A DNA stretch of 64,000 nt from Microbacterium sp. B35-30. Lineage in GTDB: Bacteria; Actinomycetota; Actinomycetes; Actinomycetales; Microbacteriaceae. Numbering within the stretch: the stretch's first letter is position 1; every line of letters starts with the position of its first letter. This document shows, one piece after another, positions 51,658 through 61,381 of the stretch. A program made the translations under genes and the position numbers. The stretch is from assembly GCF_010634855.1 (NCBI RefSeq), contig NZ_MWLQ01000007.1:47443-111442 (forward strand). The letters run 5' to 3'. The notes beneath the pieces were generated by a model. It was given only the letters and a program-made list of their open reading frames with translations. It had not been told where the DNA came from and made no database searches.

Positions 51658-52496
51658 CCGCCCCGGTCCTGGTAACCGGCGCGGGCGGCTACCTCGGTCC
51701 GCACGTGGTGGAGTCGTTGCTCGATCGCGGGCATTCCGTCACCGCGGTGGTGCGCCCGGGCTCGGGCGCCACACTCGATCCGCGCGCCGACGTGCTCGAG
51801 ATCGACGTGCTCTCGGAAGAGTTCGCGACCGATATCCCCGCAGCCTCCGGAATAGTGCACCTCGCCTGGCAGGACGGCTTCGCACACAACTCGCCCGCGC
51901 ACATGATGAACGTCTCGGCGCATTTCCGGCTTCTGACCGCCGCTGCCGCAGCGGGCGTCCCGAGAATCGTCGCCCTCGGCACGATGCACGAGGTCGGGTA
52001 CTGGGAGGGTGCGATCGACGCGGCGACCCCGACAGCACCGATGTCGCAGTACGGCATCGCGAAGGACGCACTGCGCAAATCGCTCGCCCAGGCGATCTCG
52101 GCGACGACGAGCTTCACGTGGGCCCGCTGCTTCTACATCTTCGGGGATGACCGCCGGAACAACTCGATCTTCGCCCGAGTGCTCGATGCGGCGGATGCCG
52201 GCAAGCGCACCTTCCCCTTCACGACGGGTACGAACAAGTTCGACTTCATCGAGGTCAGCGAACTCGGCGTGCAGATCGCTGCGCTGTTCGGGGCGCCGGA
52301 TGCGACGGGGATCGTCAACTGCTGCACCGGAGTTCCCGTGTCGCTCGCCGACAAGGTCGAGGAGTTCATCGCCCAGCGCGGCCTTGACATCTCACTCGAA
52401 TACGGGGCGTTCCCTGACCGGCCCTACGACTCCCCTGCGATTTGGGGCGACGCCGAGCGGATCAACGAAATCGTCAGCCGCGCCTCCACGTCCTAG
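51654..52496 (+). CDS. NAD(P)-dependent SDR sugar-nucleotide oxidoreductase
   Basis: A 280-residue protein with VTGAGGYLG (7-15), a GTM in place of the usual Ser (109-111, with T110) and Y133-x3-K137. It resembles small reductases and epimerases of 6-deoxyhexose pathways. Its last 23 bp overlap the end of the convergent RgpF gene on the other strand, so the two transcripts run into each other. Substrate unknown. Confidence 0.8.
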   Translation: MTAPVLVTGAGGYLGPHVVESLLDRGHSVTAVVRPGSGATLDPRADVLEIDVLSEEFATDIPAASGIVHLAWQDGFAHNSPAHMMNVSAHFRLLTAAAAAGVPRIVALGTMHEVGYWEGAIDAATPTAPMSQYGIAKDALRKSLAQAISATTSFTWARCFYIFGDDRRNNSIFARVLDAADAGKRTFPFTTGTNKFDFIEVSELGVQIAALFGAPDATGIVNCCTGVPVSLADKVEEFIAQRGLDISLEYGAFPDRPYDSPAIWGDAERINEIVSRASTS

Positions 52497-54402
52497 GGTG
52501 CCGTGCCTTCCAGAACAGATGTCGCGCGCGCGCGACCTTGGGTATCAGCCGCTCGAGCTTCGGGGCAAGCTCCGGTCGATTCACGGCCAGATACATGCGC
52601 GCGATGTTCTTCAGACGACCTTCGCCCATGAAGCCTGCGCGACGGATCAGCAGCACCTGCTCATCGATCCAGCCGGGAATCGTCATCGCGATGTGATCCA
52701 GGTTGAAGTCGAAGGCCGTGTGACTGATGGACATGTACTCTGCCGTCGAGACGGTGCGCGTGTGGAACCCGAGCTCACCGGCGGCGTATGACGGCATCCG
52801 CTCGAGAATGTGCGCCAAGCCCCCGTCGCGATACGCGTCGGGGCCGGCGAAGTCCTGGAAGGTCCACTCATTCGCAACCATCAACCGCAGCGCCTCGGGG
52901 CGAGCGATATACATGGAGCCGTACGGCGCAAGCGGTGAGATGTCGTCCAGCGGTACTCGGATCCCGAGTCTGTCGCACAACGCCGCGAAGCCGGGCTTGT
53001 TCGACCACCACCCGCGACCCATTGTCGGATACCCGATGTGGATCGTCGGTGGGTAGACGAGACCGAGGCCGGGCTCCTTCTGGAACAGGGCGAGGAGATT
53101 CGCTGTATAGCCCTCGCTGTTGAGCAGGTTCGTGAACTGCTGGGTCTTGAAATGGCGGCCGATGTTGAAGCCGTCCTGAACGGTCTTCTTCGAGTGCAGC
53201 TTGACCAGCAGATCGTAGGAATCGCTGAGGATGATGTCGCGACATGCCACAAGGAAGGCACTCTGATCACGTCCATCGTTGGACTCGAGCACCCTGATGT
53301 CAACGTGACGGCCTTCGCGCGGGCGTCGGCCGATGATGTCGGCGATCGCCTCGGCCTTTTCTGAGTCCGGCGTCGTGACCACGAGGTCATAGGCGCCGGG
53401 AAGGGTGTCGGCTCGATCAAGGATCTCGTCCGTCATCTCGTCGTAGAAGATGTGAGCGACGACAACGATGCGGAGGGGGCGCGTCGGGTCATACGAGACG
53501 TCGACCTCCGGGAGAACCTCGAGCAGGTTCGCGTCCGCGTTCAAGTCCCTCGGCGCGACGTTCTTAGCCAGATTCTCTAGCATCAACGGCATGGGGTACC
53601 CGTGGCGTTCGACTGCCTCGAGCGTCCAGCGTCCGATGACGGCATTGCGATCCAGAAGGGGTGGAAAGTGGAACATCGGGCGTCGCTTCACCACCGGACA
53701 TCCGTCTTCGATGAGCATCTCCGAATTGAACAGCGTTGGATTCTTGGTCGGGTACGAAGACTCCGGGAACGCCGAAACCCAGGCGAACCCTGCGTTCGCG
53801 AACCGCTCAGTGAAGATGGTTTCGTGCTTGAGAACCGCGTCGAGGTAGCCCTCCATAGGAGGGAGGTCTCGCCAGTAGGTCTTCCACTCGTCGGATTGGA
53901 ACATGTTGCGTCGGACGACCGTCCAGTACGACTGGATGTGCGCGGGAAGCGTGCCGACGTTCGTGAATGGGTTGACCTTCTCCATCTGATGGTCGGTCAA
54001 TCCCCAGAAGTCCACGGCCTCCGCGTCCATCCGATCGAAGAGATCGCGGAATGAACGAACCGGCCCGTACCACGTGTCGTTGGTGAGCAGGACCTCGTCA
54101 TACTGCTCGAGGTCAGCGCCGAGTGCGTCGAGTGCGGCCTTGTAGCCCCAGATGTCGAAACCCACGTTTTCCCGAACCAGGATCGTATCCGCAACGGGTT
54201 CAAGGCTCGATCGCCCCTCTTCACTCAGCGAGCCGTTGACCACCACGAAGATGTGATCCGCGTTATCACGCAAAGCTTCCAGCGCGTGGACGATGTATCT
54301 GTCCACACCTCCCCGGCGGTCGAACACGACATAGATGATGATGCGCTTCCCACCCTCGGGGAAGCGTGCGCGGCTGGTGGACTCAGCGGACAGGTTGGTC
54401 AA
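52474..54402 (-). CDS. Rhamnan synthesis F-type protein (1)
   Basis: A 642-residue RgpF-family protein. The N-terminal part (KRIIIYVVFDRRGGVDRYIVHALEAL, ENVGFDIWGYKAAL) and the second part (about 315-560, LRIVVVAHIFYDEMTDEIL then DQSAFLVACRDIILSDSYDLLVKLHSKK) are two glycosyltransferase-like domains; RgpF adds rhamnose in streptococcal rhamnan. The TTG start at 54402 overlaps the upstream stop (TTGA) with GAAGG upstream. It is visibly less GC-rich than core genes. Confidence 0.87.
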   Translation of the reverse strand: MTNLSAESTSRARFPEGGKRIIIYVVFDRRGGVDRYIVHALEALRDNADHIFVVVNGSLSEEGRSSLEPVADTILVRENVGFDIWGYKAALDALGADLEQYDEVLLTNDTWYGPVRSFRDLFDRMDAEAVDFWGLTDHQMEKVNPFTNVGTLPAHIQSYWTVVRRNMFQSDEWKTYWRDLPPMEGYLDAVLKHETIFTERFANAGFAWVSAFPESSYPTKNPTLFNSEMLIEDGCPVVKRRPMFHFPPLLDRNAVIGRWTLEAVERHGYPMPLMLENLAKNVAPRDLNADANLLEVLPEVDVSYDPTRPLRIVVVAHIFYDEMTDEILDRADTLPGAYDLVVTTPDSEKAEAIADIIGRRPREGRHVDIRVLESNDGRDQSAFLVACRDIILSDSYDLLVKLHSKKTVQDGFNIGRHFKTQQFTNLLNSEGYTANLLALFQKEPGLGLVYPPTIHIGYPTMGRGWWSNKPGFAALCDRLGIRVPLDDISPLAPYGSMYIARPEALRLMVANEWTFQDFAGPDAYRDGGLAHILERMPSYAAGELGFHTRTVSTAEYMSISHTAFDFNLDHIAMTIPGWIDEQVLLIRRAGFMGEGRLKNIARMYLAVNRPELAPKLERLIPKVARARHLFWKARHPRTWRRG

Positions 54403-56366
54403 GATCGTGAACCTTCGTCAGGCGTATTCTCGGCGGGTGACAGATTCTCAGGGCTCGACCGGAGAGCGCGGAGCATGTAAATTGCCCGGCGCGTCACGTT
54501 GTTGAGCGGCAGCAGGAGCCGCGCCGTGCGTGGCCAATGCAGGCGCAGATACATCCGAGACAGGGCCGGCAGGCCTGCTCGGCCCATCCAGCCTGCGCGG
54601 TGGAGGAACTGGATCTGATCATGCGGGTAACCGATGGTCGTGGAGAGCAGCTGATCGACCTTGTACTCGAGGGAGGTGTGGCTGATCGACGCATGCGACT
54701 CATTGAGCACCGTCCGCGTGTGGTACCCGCGCTCCCCCGCGGCATGTACGACGATCAGTTCTTGAGCGTATGCAAGCCTCGTGCCCTTGCTCGAAGAGCC
54801 CTTGGCGTAGCTCTGATACGACCAGTCGAAATCCGCGATCAAGCGAAGAGCCTCCGGGCGAGCCACCCACATCCCTGCGACCGGCGCCAATGGCGATACG
54901 TCATCGGCAGGAACCCGGATCTTCAGCGCTTTCATGAGTTCGACCGCCTGGGCGCCGTCGACTCCCCAGCCGCGGCCCATCCGATCGAAACCGATGTGCG
55001 CCATCGGCGGGAAGACGACACCGAGACCGACCTCCCTCGTGAAGAGGGCGAGCAGATTCGCGATGTAGCCAGATGAACTCATCAGGCTCTCGAGTTGCTG
55101 TCGCGCCACATATCGATCGGCGTTTGACGTCCTGCGGGAAGAAGGCATCGTGCGAACCTTGGCTACGAGGTCGTAAGCTCCCGCACTGAGCACGTCGCGA
55201 CACCCGACGAAGAAGGCGCTCATGTCATTTCCTCCGCGCACGGGAATGACGCGGATCTCGTGCGTCTCCATCTTGGCCACGTCCATCCCGCCGAGGATCG
55301 ATTCGATCTCACTCGGCCATGCAGGATTGGTCGTGGTCACATACAGGTCGAAGGGACTCGGGAACATCGCGACGCGACGCAACAGGTCACGGGCGAGTTC
55401 CAGGTGATCGACGTGCGCCACGACCGCGATGCGCATCGGCGCGTTGCTCGGAGCGGTGACATCCACATCAGGAAGGACTTCGAGCATCGCGAGGTCGGCG
55501 TTGAGCGTATGGGGGGCGACATTGCGCGCGAGATTTCGGAGGATCATCCAGACTGGGTAGTCATATTTCTCAGCCTCCTTCAACGTCCAGCGGCCGATTA
55601 CTGCATGTCTGTCGAGGAACGGCGGATAGTGAAAGAACTGTCGCCTCTTCAGAATCGGGCATCCGTCTGCGAGCAGCAGGTCCGCATTGAAGATCGCGGG
55701 GTTATCGGATGGGTAGTCCGCGGAGGAGAAGGCGACCGCGGAACGAAACCCGAGTGCCTCGAAGTGGTGTGTGAACCGCGCCTCGTGATGCAGAATCGAA
55801 TCGGCGTAGCTCGTCATCTTCGGCATGTCGCGCCAGTATTCAGACCACGTCTGAGAGAGGAACATCCGCCGACGGACGGAGATCCAGTGGGTCTGCAAGT
55901 GACGGTGCAGTCCGCCTCTTCCGGTTGACGGATCCGGCGGCTCCTCCGCGTGATCCGTGACACCCCAGAAGTCGACAGCCGATGCGTTCATTCGATCGAA
56001 GACTGGCGCGAAGGGACGAACAGGGCCGAACCACGTGTAATTCATCAAGATGAGTTCGTCGTATTCGGCCAGTCGACGCTGACCGAACTCCTCGAGCGCG
56101 TCTTTGTAGCCGCCGACATCGAAGCCCACGTTCTCACGCTGCCACACCGTATCGGCCACAGGAGCCAAGCGCTCGCGGCCGAGATCGGTGAGTTTTCCGT
56201 TCACGACCACAAAGATGTGCTCGACGTGCGGCCTCAGCGCGTCCAATTTGTGAACGATGTAGTCATCGACATCGCCCCGCGAATCGTGGAACAGATAGAA
56301 GACGACCCGTTTGCCGTTCGCAGGGTAGACGATCGGCTCATCCACCGAGACTGCGCTTTTCTGCAA
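54399..56366 (-). CDS. Rhamnan synthesis F-type protein (2)
   Basis: A 655-residue paralogue of the preceding gene with the same two-domain layout (KRVVFYLFHDSRGDVDDYIVH, ENVGFDVGGYKDAL; then MRIAVVAHVDHLELARDLL, DMSAFFVGCRDVLSAGAYDLVAKV). The second domain ends the usual LHSKK motif as VRTMPSS, so the two copies differ at a conserved site. TTG 56366 has GAGGG 6 nt upstream. The two genes probably diverged after duplication and may add different rhamnose linkages. Confidence 0.86.
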   Translation of the reverse strand: MQKSAVSVDEPIVYPANGKRVVFYLFHDSRGDVDDYIVHKLDALRPHVEHIFVVVNGKLTDLGRERLAPVADTVWQRENVGFDVGGYKDALEEFGQRRLAEYDELILMNYTWFGPVRPFAPVFDRMNASAVDFWGVTDHAEEPPDPSTGRGGLHRHLQTHWISVRRRMFLSQTWSEYWRDMPKMTSYADSILHHEARFTHHFEALGFRSAVAFSSADYPSDNPAIFNADLLLADGCPILKRRQFFHYPPFLDRHAVIGRWTLKEAEKYDYPVWMILRNLARNVAPHTLNADLAMLEVLPDVDVTAPSNAPMRIAVVAHVDHLELARDLLRRVAMFPSPFDLYVTTTNPAWPSEIESILGGMDVAKMETHEIRVIPVRGGNDMSAFFVGCRDVLSAGAYDLVAKVRTMPSSRRTSNADRYVARQQLESLMSSSGYIANLLALFTREVGLGVVFPPMAHIGFDRMGRGWGVDGAQAVELMKALKIRVPADDVSPLAPVAGMWVARPEALRLIADFDWSYQSYAKGSSSKGTRLAYAQELIVVHAAGERGYHTRTVLNESHASISHTSLEYKVDQLLSTTIGYPHDQIQFLHRAGWMGRAGLPALSRMYLRLHWPRTARLLLPLNNVTRRAIYMLRALRSSPENLSPAENTPDEGSRS

Positions 56367-56450
56367 TTTTCACCCTCAATTCGCCGTCGGAGTCAGCATC
56401 TGCGATGCCGCCCGCTGCGCACCAGCGCCTCTTCCCATCCTACGAGCGGG

Positions 56451-57323
56451 TCAGCTCCGCCCCTGTTCGAGAGCCGACAGGAGGTACTTCCCGTAACCGC
56501 TCTTGATCAGCGGCTCGGCGATTCGCCTCAGCTCGTCATCGGTGAGAAAACCCATGCGCCATGCCACTTCCTCGGGGCATCCGATGGACAGGCCCTGCCG
56601 CTTCTCAACGGTTCGGATGAACTCCGTCGCTTCGCTCAGCGAGTCGAATGTGCCGGTGTCGAGCCAGGCCGTCCCACGCGGCAGCAGCTGCACCTTGAGC
56701 TCGCCTCGAGCGAGGTACTCCAGGTTCACATCCGTGATCTCGAGCTCACCCCTGGGCGAAGGCTTGAGGTTGGCTGCGATGTCGATGACCTGGTTGTCGT
56801 AGAAGTACAGGCCGGGGACCGCGTAGTGGCTCTTGGGCACCGCCGGCTTCTCTTCCAGCGATACGACCTTGCCCGTCGCGTCGAATTCGACAACGCCATA
56901 CGCCGTCGCATCCTCGACTCGGTACCCGAAGACGACTCCGCCGTTCAGATCGCTGTACTGGCGAAGACGCGTGCCCATGCCCTGGCCGTAGAAGATGTTG
57001 TCGCCGAGGACGAGTGCGACTGTGTCGGAGCCGATATGCTCGCGGCCCAGAATGAACGCCTGGGCGAGACCGTCGGGCGAAGGCTGCTGTTTGTACGTGA
57101 TGTTGACGCCGAACCGCGAGCCATCCCCGAGCACCCTGGCGAACTGGTCCGCGTCGTGGGGCGTGGTGATGACCAGGATGTCGCGGATACCAGCGAGGAT
57201 CAGTGTCGACAACGGGTAGTAGATCATCGGCTTGTCATACACCGGCACCAGCTGCTTGGAGACGCCAAGAGTGATCGGATGCAACCGGGAGCCCGTGCCC
57301 CCGGCGAGAATGATGCCGCGCAT
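56451..57323 (-). CDS. rmlA: Glucose-1-phosphate thymidylyltransferase
   Basis: A 290-residue enzyme, first of the dTDP-L-rhamnose pathway. The nucleotide loop [38 protein letters not shown] and LGDNIFYG are diagnostic. The ATG at 57323 (MRGIILAGG) is the usual family start; an in-frame ATG at 57341 is possible. Divergent from rmlB, 67 bp apart. Confidence 0.95.
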   Translation of the reverse strand: MRGIILAGGTGSRLHPITLGVSKQLVPVYDKPMIYYPLSTLILAGIRDILVITTPHDADQFARVLGDGSRFGVNITYKQQPSPDGLAQAFILGREHIGSDTVALVLGDNIFYGQGMGTRLRQYSDLNGGVVFGYRVEDATAYGVVEFDATGKVVSLEEKPAVPKSHYAVPGLYFYDNQVIDIAANLKPSPRGELEITDVNLEYLARGELKVQLLPRGTAWLDTGTFDSLSEATEFIRTVEKRQGLSIGCPEEVAWRMGFLTDDELRRIAEPLIKSGYGKYLLSALEQGRS

Positions 57324-57378
57324 TCCTCTAGTCTCGGCCATCCTCACGGCTACTCCAAACCGGTGGAGGTGCTCCCGG

Positions 57379-58388
<1,010 letters not shown>

Positions 58389-58389
<1 letters not shown>

Positions 58390-59792
58390 TGACCGATTTC
58401 GGTAAGGCACTCCATGCAACCGAGACGGCGATTCCCGGGTTGGTCGTGTGGGACGTTCCCGTACACGGCGACAGTCGGGGCTGGTTCAAGGAGAACTGGC
58501 AGCGGGAGAAGATGGTCGCCGCGGGCCTCCCCGACTTCCTCCCGGTCCAGAACAACATCTCGTTCAATGACGCCGTCGGCACCACACGTGGCATCCATGC
58601 GGAGCCGTGGGACAAATGGGTCTCCGTCGCCACGGGCAAGATCTTCGGTGCATGGGTCGATCTGCGCGAGGGACCGACCTTCGGAAACGTGTTCACGACC
58701 GAGATCGACCCTTCGCGTGCGATCTTCGTACCGCGCGGCGTCGGAAACGCCTACCAGACGCTCGAGGCCGACACCGCATACGTCTATCTGGTGAACGACC
58801 ACTGGTCGCCGGACGCGACCTACACGTTCCTTAACCTGGCGGACGAGGCATCCGCCATCGCATGGCCCATCCCCCTCGATGACGTTGAGATCTCACCCAA
58901 GGATCTCGCCCATCCTCGTCTCTCAGACGTGACGCCGATGGCCCCACGCAAGACCCTGGTGCTCGGAGCGAACGGCCAGCTCGGCCGCGCATTGCGTGCC
59001 GAGTTCGGCCCATCCTCCAACGTCGTCTTCGCGACTCGTGCCGAATTCGACCTCGTCGCGCCACCAACATGGCGATGGCGCGATTTCGGCACCATCATCA
59101 ACGCCGCCGCCCACACCGAGGTCGACCTCGCCGAGACCGCTGACGGGCGCCGCGATGCATGGGCGGCGAATGTCTCGGGCGTCGCCACGCTCGCCCGGAT
59201 CGCTATCGAGAACGGGATCACCCTCGTGCACGTCTCGAGCGACTACGTCTTCGATGGATCCCTCGACCGCCCCTATCGCGAGGACGATCCGATCTCACCG
59301 CTCGGCGTCTACGGCCAGACCAAGGCCGCCGGCGACGCTGTCGTCGCTACAGTTCCGCGACACTACATCGTGCGGACGTCGTGGGTGATCGGCGACGGCA
59401 AGAACTTCGTGCGCACGATGGCCTCGTTGGCCGAACGTGGCATCAGCCCGAAGGTCATCGACGACCAGAGTGGGCGACTGACGTTCGCCGACGAAGTTGC
59501 TCGCGGCATCCGCCATCTGCTGCAGGCTCGAGCACCCTACGGCACATACAACCTGACTGGGAGCGGTGAGCCGACGACCTGGGCTGACATCGCGCGGCGC
59601 GTATTCGACCTGACCGGACACGACCCGAACAGCGTCGATCGCGTCACGACCGAGACGTATTTCGCGGATGCGGCCACCCCCGTGGCGCCGCGCCCCCGCA
59701 ACAGCGTTCTCGATCTGACGAAGTTGGAGGGCACGGGGTTCATCTCGCACTCGGCCGATGAATCGCTGAAGAGGTATCTCGGAGCGAGCTAG
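58389..59792 (+). CDS. rmlCD: Bifunctional dTDP-4-dehydrorhamnose 3,5-epimerase / reductase (RmlC-RmlD fusion)
   Basis: A 467-residue fusion of the last two dTDP-rhamnose steps. Residues 1-180 are RmlC (cupin): H70 in TRGIH and Y131 or Y133 in TAYVYLVNDHWSPD near the catalytic Tyr. Residues about 188-467 are RmlD: LGANGQLG (192-199), HVSSDYVFDG and Y308-x3-K312. Such fusions are known in Corynebacterium. The fusion guarantees equal amounts and possibly channelling of the unstable 4-keto sugar. Confidence 0.94.
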
Positions 59793-59831
59793 TCGCGCGA
59801 CGTGCGCCAGCAACGGTCACGGCAGCGGTTG

Positions 59832-60350
59832 TCACGCTGACTCGAGCGCTACCCGCCGGCCCGTCCCGTGGTCGTCCGGGAAGACCCAGCGATCGTATGT
59901 GAAGAATCTGAACAGTGTCGCGAGAGCTTGTCCGATGAGTGTCCCGGAGACGTTGTCGGCAACCGGCCCTTCCAGACCCAGTACATACCGCGAGAACGCC
60001 AGGCATCCGACCTGGATCCCGATCGCGGCGATGTTGAGCGCGACGAAGATCGCGTATCGCGAGAAGCGGCGTGTCAGCTGCCGAGTGCCGAACGTCCAGT
60101 ACCGGTTGCCGACGTACGTCACGACTGTCGCCAGCAGGATGGCGATGATCTTCGCAACGATGGGCAGATCGTACAGCGGCCCCGTGCCTGTGAACCCGAA
60201 GGCGAGAATGTTGAAGACCGCGGCATCGACGACGAAAGCGAGTCCGCCGACGACAAGGAATGCGCCACCCTTGCGTAACACGCCCGGCTCTGCCTTGGTC
60301 AATTCGCTCTCCTCTGCCCGTCCCTGTGCCGGACCCGACGACCGCCCCAT
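59832..60350 (-). CDS. GtrA-family membrane protein
   Basis: A 172-residue protein with four membrane helices (LVVGGLAFVVDAAVFNIL, KIIAILLATVVTYVGNRYWTF, FVALNIAAIGIQVGCLAF, LIGQALATLFRFFTYDRWVF) and the GtrA signature NRYWTF. GtrA proteins are thought to flip or present polyprenyl-phosphate-linked sugars made by a partner GT2; the partner is the divergent gene at 60410. ATG 60350 is used; an upstream GTG at 60374 is possible. Confidence 0.87.
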   Translation of the reverse strand: MGRSSGPAQGRAEESELTKAEPGVLRKGGAFLVVGGLAFVVDAAVFNILAFGFTGTGPLYDLPIVAKIIAILLATVVTYVGNRYWTFGTRQLTRRFSRYAIFVALNIAAIGIQVGCLAFSRYVLGLEGPVADNVSGTLIGQALATLFRFFTYDRWVFPDDHGTGRRVALESA

Positions 60351-60409
60351 GATAGCTTGGTTGCCGCCGGACACCGTGAGAGAGCCGCGCGTTCAAGGAG
60401 TCGTTAGCC

Positions 60410-61381
60410 GTGCCCGAAGCCCCCGCGATGCGCGTTGCTGCCATCGTGCCCTGCCACAATGAAGCCCTCGCCATCGGCAAAGTCGTCGCGGATCTGCGCG
60501 CAACTGTCCCACATATGGACATCTACGTCTACGACAATGCCAGCACGGATGAGACCGTCGACGTCGCTCGCAACGCCGGCGCGATCGTCCGACACGAATA
60601 CACAAAAGGAAAGGGCAACGTCGTTCGTCGTGCGTTCGCCGACGTCGACGCTGATGTCTACGTGCTGATCGACGGCGACGACACGTATGCCACCGCCGAT
60701 CTGCCTGACATGATCGATGCGTTGCTGGAAGGCCCGTACGATCACGTGCTCGGCGTGCGTCGAGAAACCGAGGCAGGCGCTTATCGCCCTGGCCACGAAC
60801 TCGGCAATCGCGGATTCAACTGGTTTGTGAGTGGTGTCTTCGGATCTCCGGTGAGTGACATGCTGAGCGGATACCGGGTCTTCTCCCGCCGTTTCGTGAA
60901 GAGCTTTCCGGCCCTCTCGCGTGAGTTCGAGATCGAGACCGAACTGACCGTGCATGCGATGAGCCTGCGCGTACCTCAGAAGGAAGTCTCCGTCGGTTTC
61001 AAAGATCGTCCGGCGGGAAGCGAGAGCAAGCTGCGGACGTACCACGATGGCTTCCGCATCCTGGGTCTCATCATCGGACTCATCCGCCACGAACGCCCGA
61101 TGCTCTTCTACGGGCTCACCGGAGTGGCCATCGCGTTCCTGGGTGTCCTGGTTGGAATCCCCGTCGTCCTCGATTTCCTCCAGACGGGACTCGTGCCGCG
61201 CCTTCCGACCGCGATACTGACCGTCGGCATCGTTATCGTCGCCTTCCTGGCGTGGATGATCGGCTTGATCCTCGATGGCGTGCTGAAATCGCGCCGTGAG
61301 TTCAGCCGCCTCAACTATCTGCTGTACGCGGCTCCATGCTTTGCGAACGGCGCAGGATCCGATGGCCGACACAACGATTGA
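60410..61381 (+). CDS. Dolichyl/polyprenyl-phosphate-type GT2 glycosyltransferase
   Basis: A 323-residue enzyme: GT-A domain (VAAIVPCHNEALAIGKVV, DNASTDETVDVA, VLIDGDDTYATADL with the DxD) and a C-terminal pair of membrane helices (about 232-290). Matches the DPM1/GtrB group that loads a sugar onto a polyprenyl phosphate. GTG 60410 has AAGGAG 9 nt upstream. Divergent from gtrA, its likely partner; overlaps the next gene by 20 bp. Confidence 0.89.
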   Translation: MPEAPAMRVAAIVPCHNEALAIGKVVADLRATVPHMDIYVYDNASTDETVDVARNAGAIVRHEYTKGKGNVVRRAFADVDADVYVLIDGDDTYATADLPDMIDALLEGPYDHVLGVRRETEAGAYRPGHELGNRGFNWFVSGVFGSPVSDMLSGYRVFSRRFVKSFPALSREFEIETELTVHAMSLRVPQKEVSVGFKDRPAGSESKLRTYHDGFRILGLIIGLIRHERPMLFYGLTGVAIAFLGVLVGIPVVLDFLQTGLVPRLPTAILTVGIVIVAFLAWMIGLILDGVLKSRREFSRLNYLLYAAPCFANGAGSDGRHND

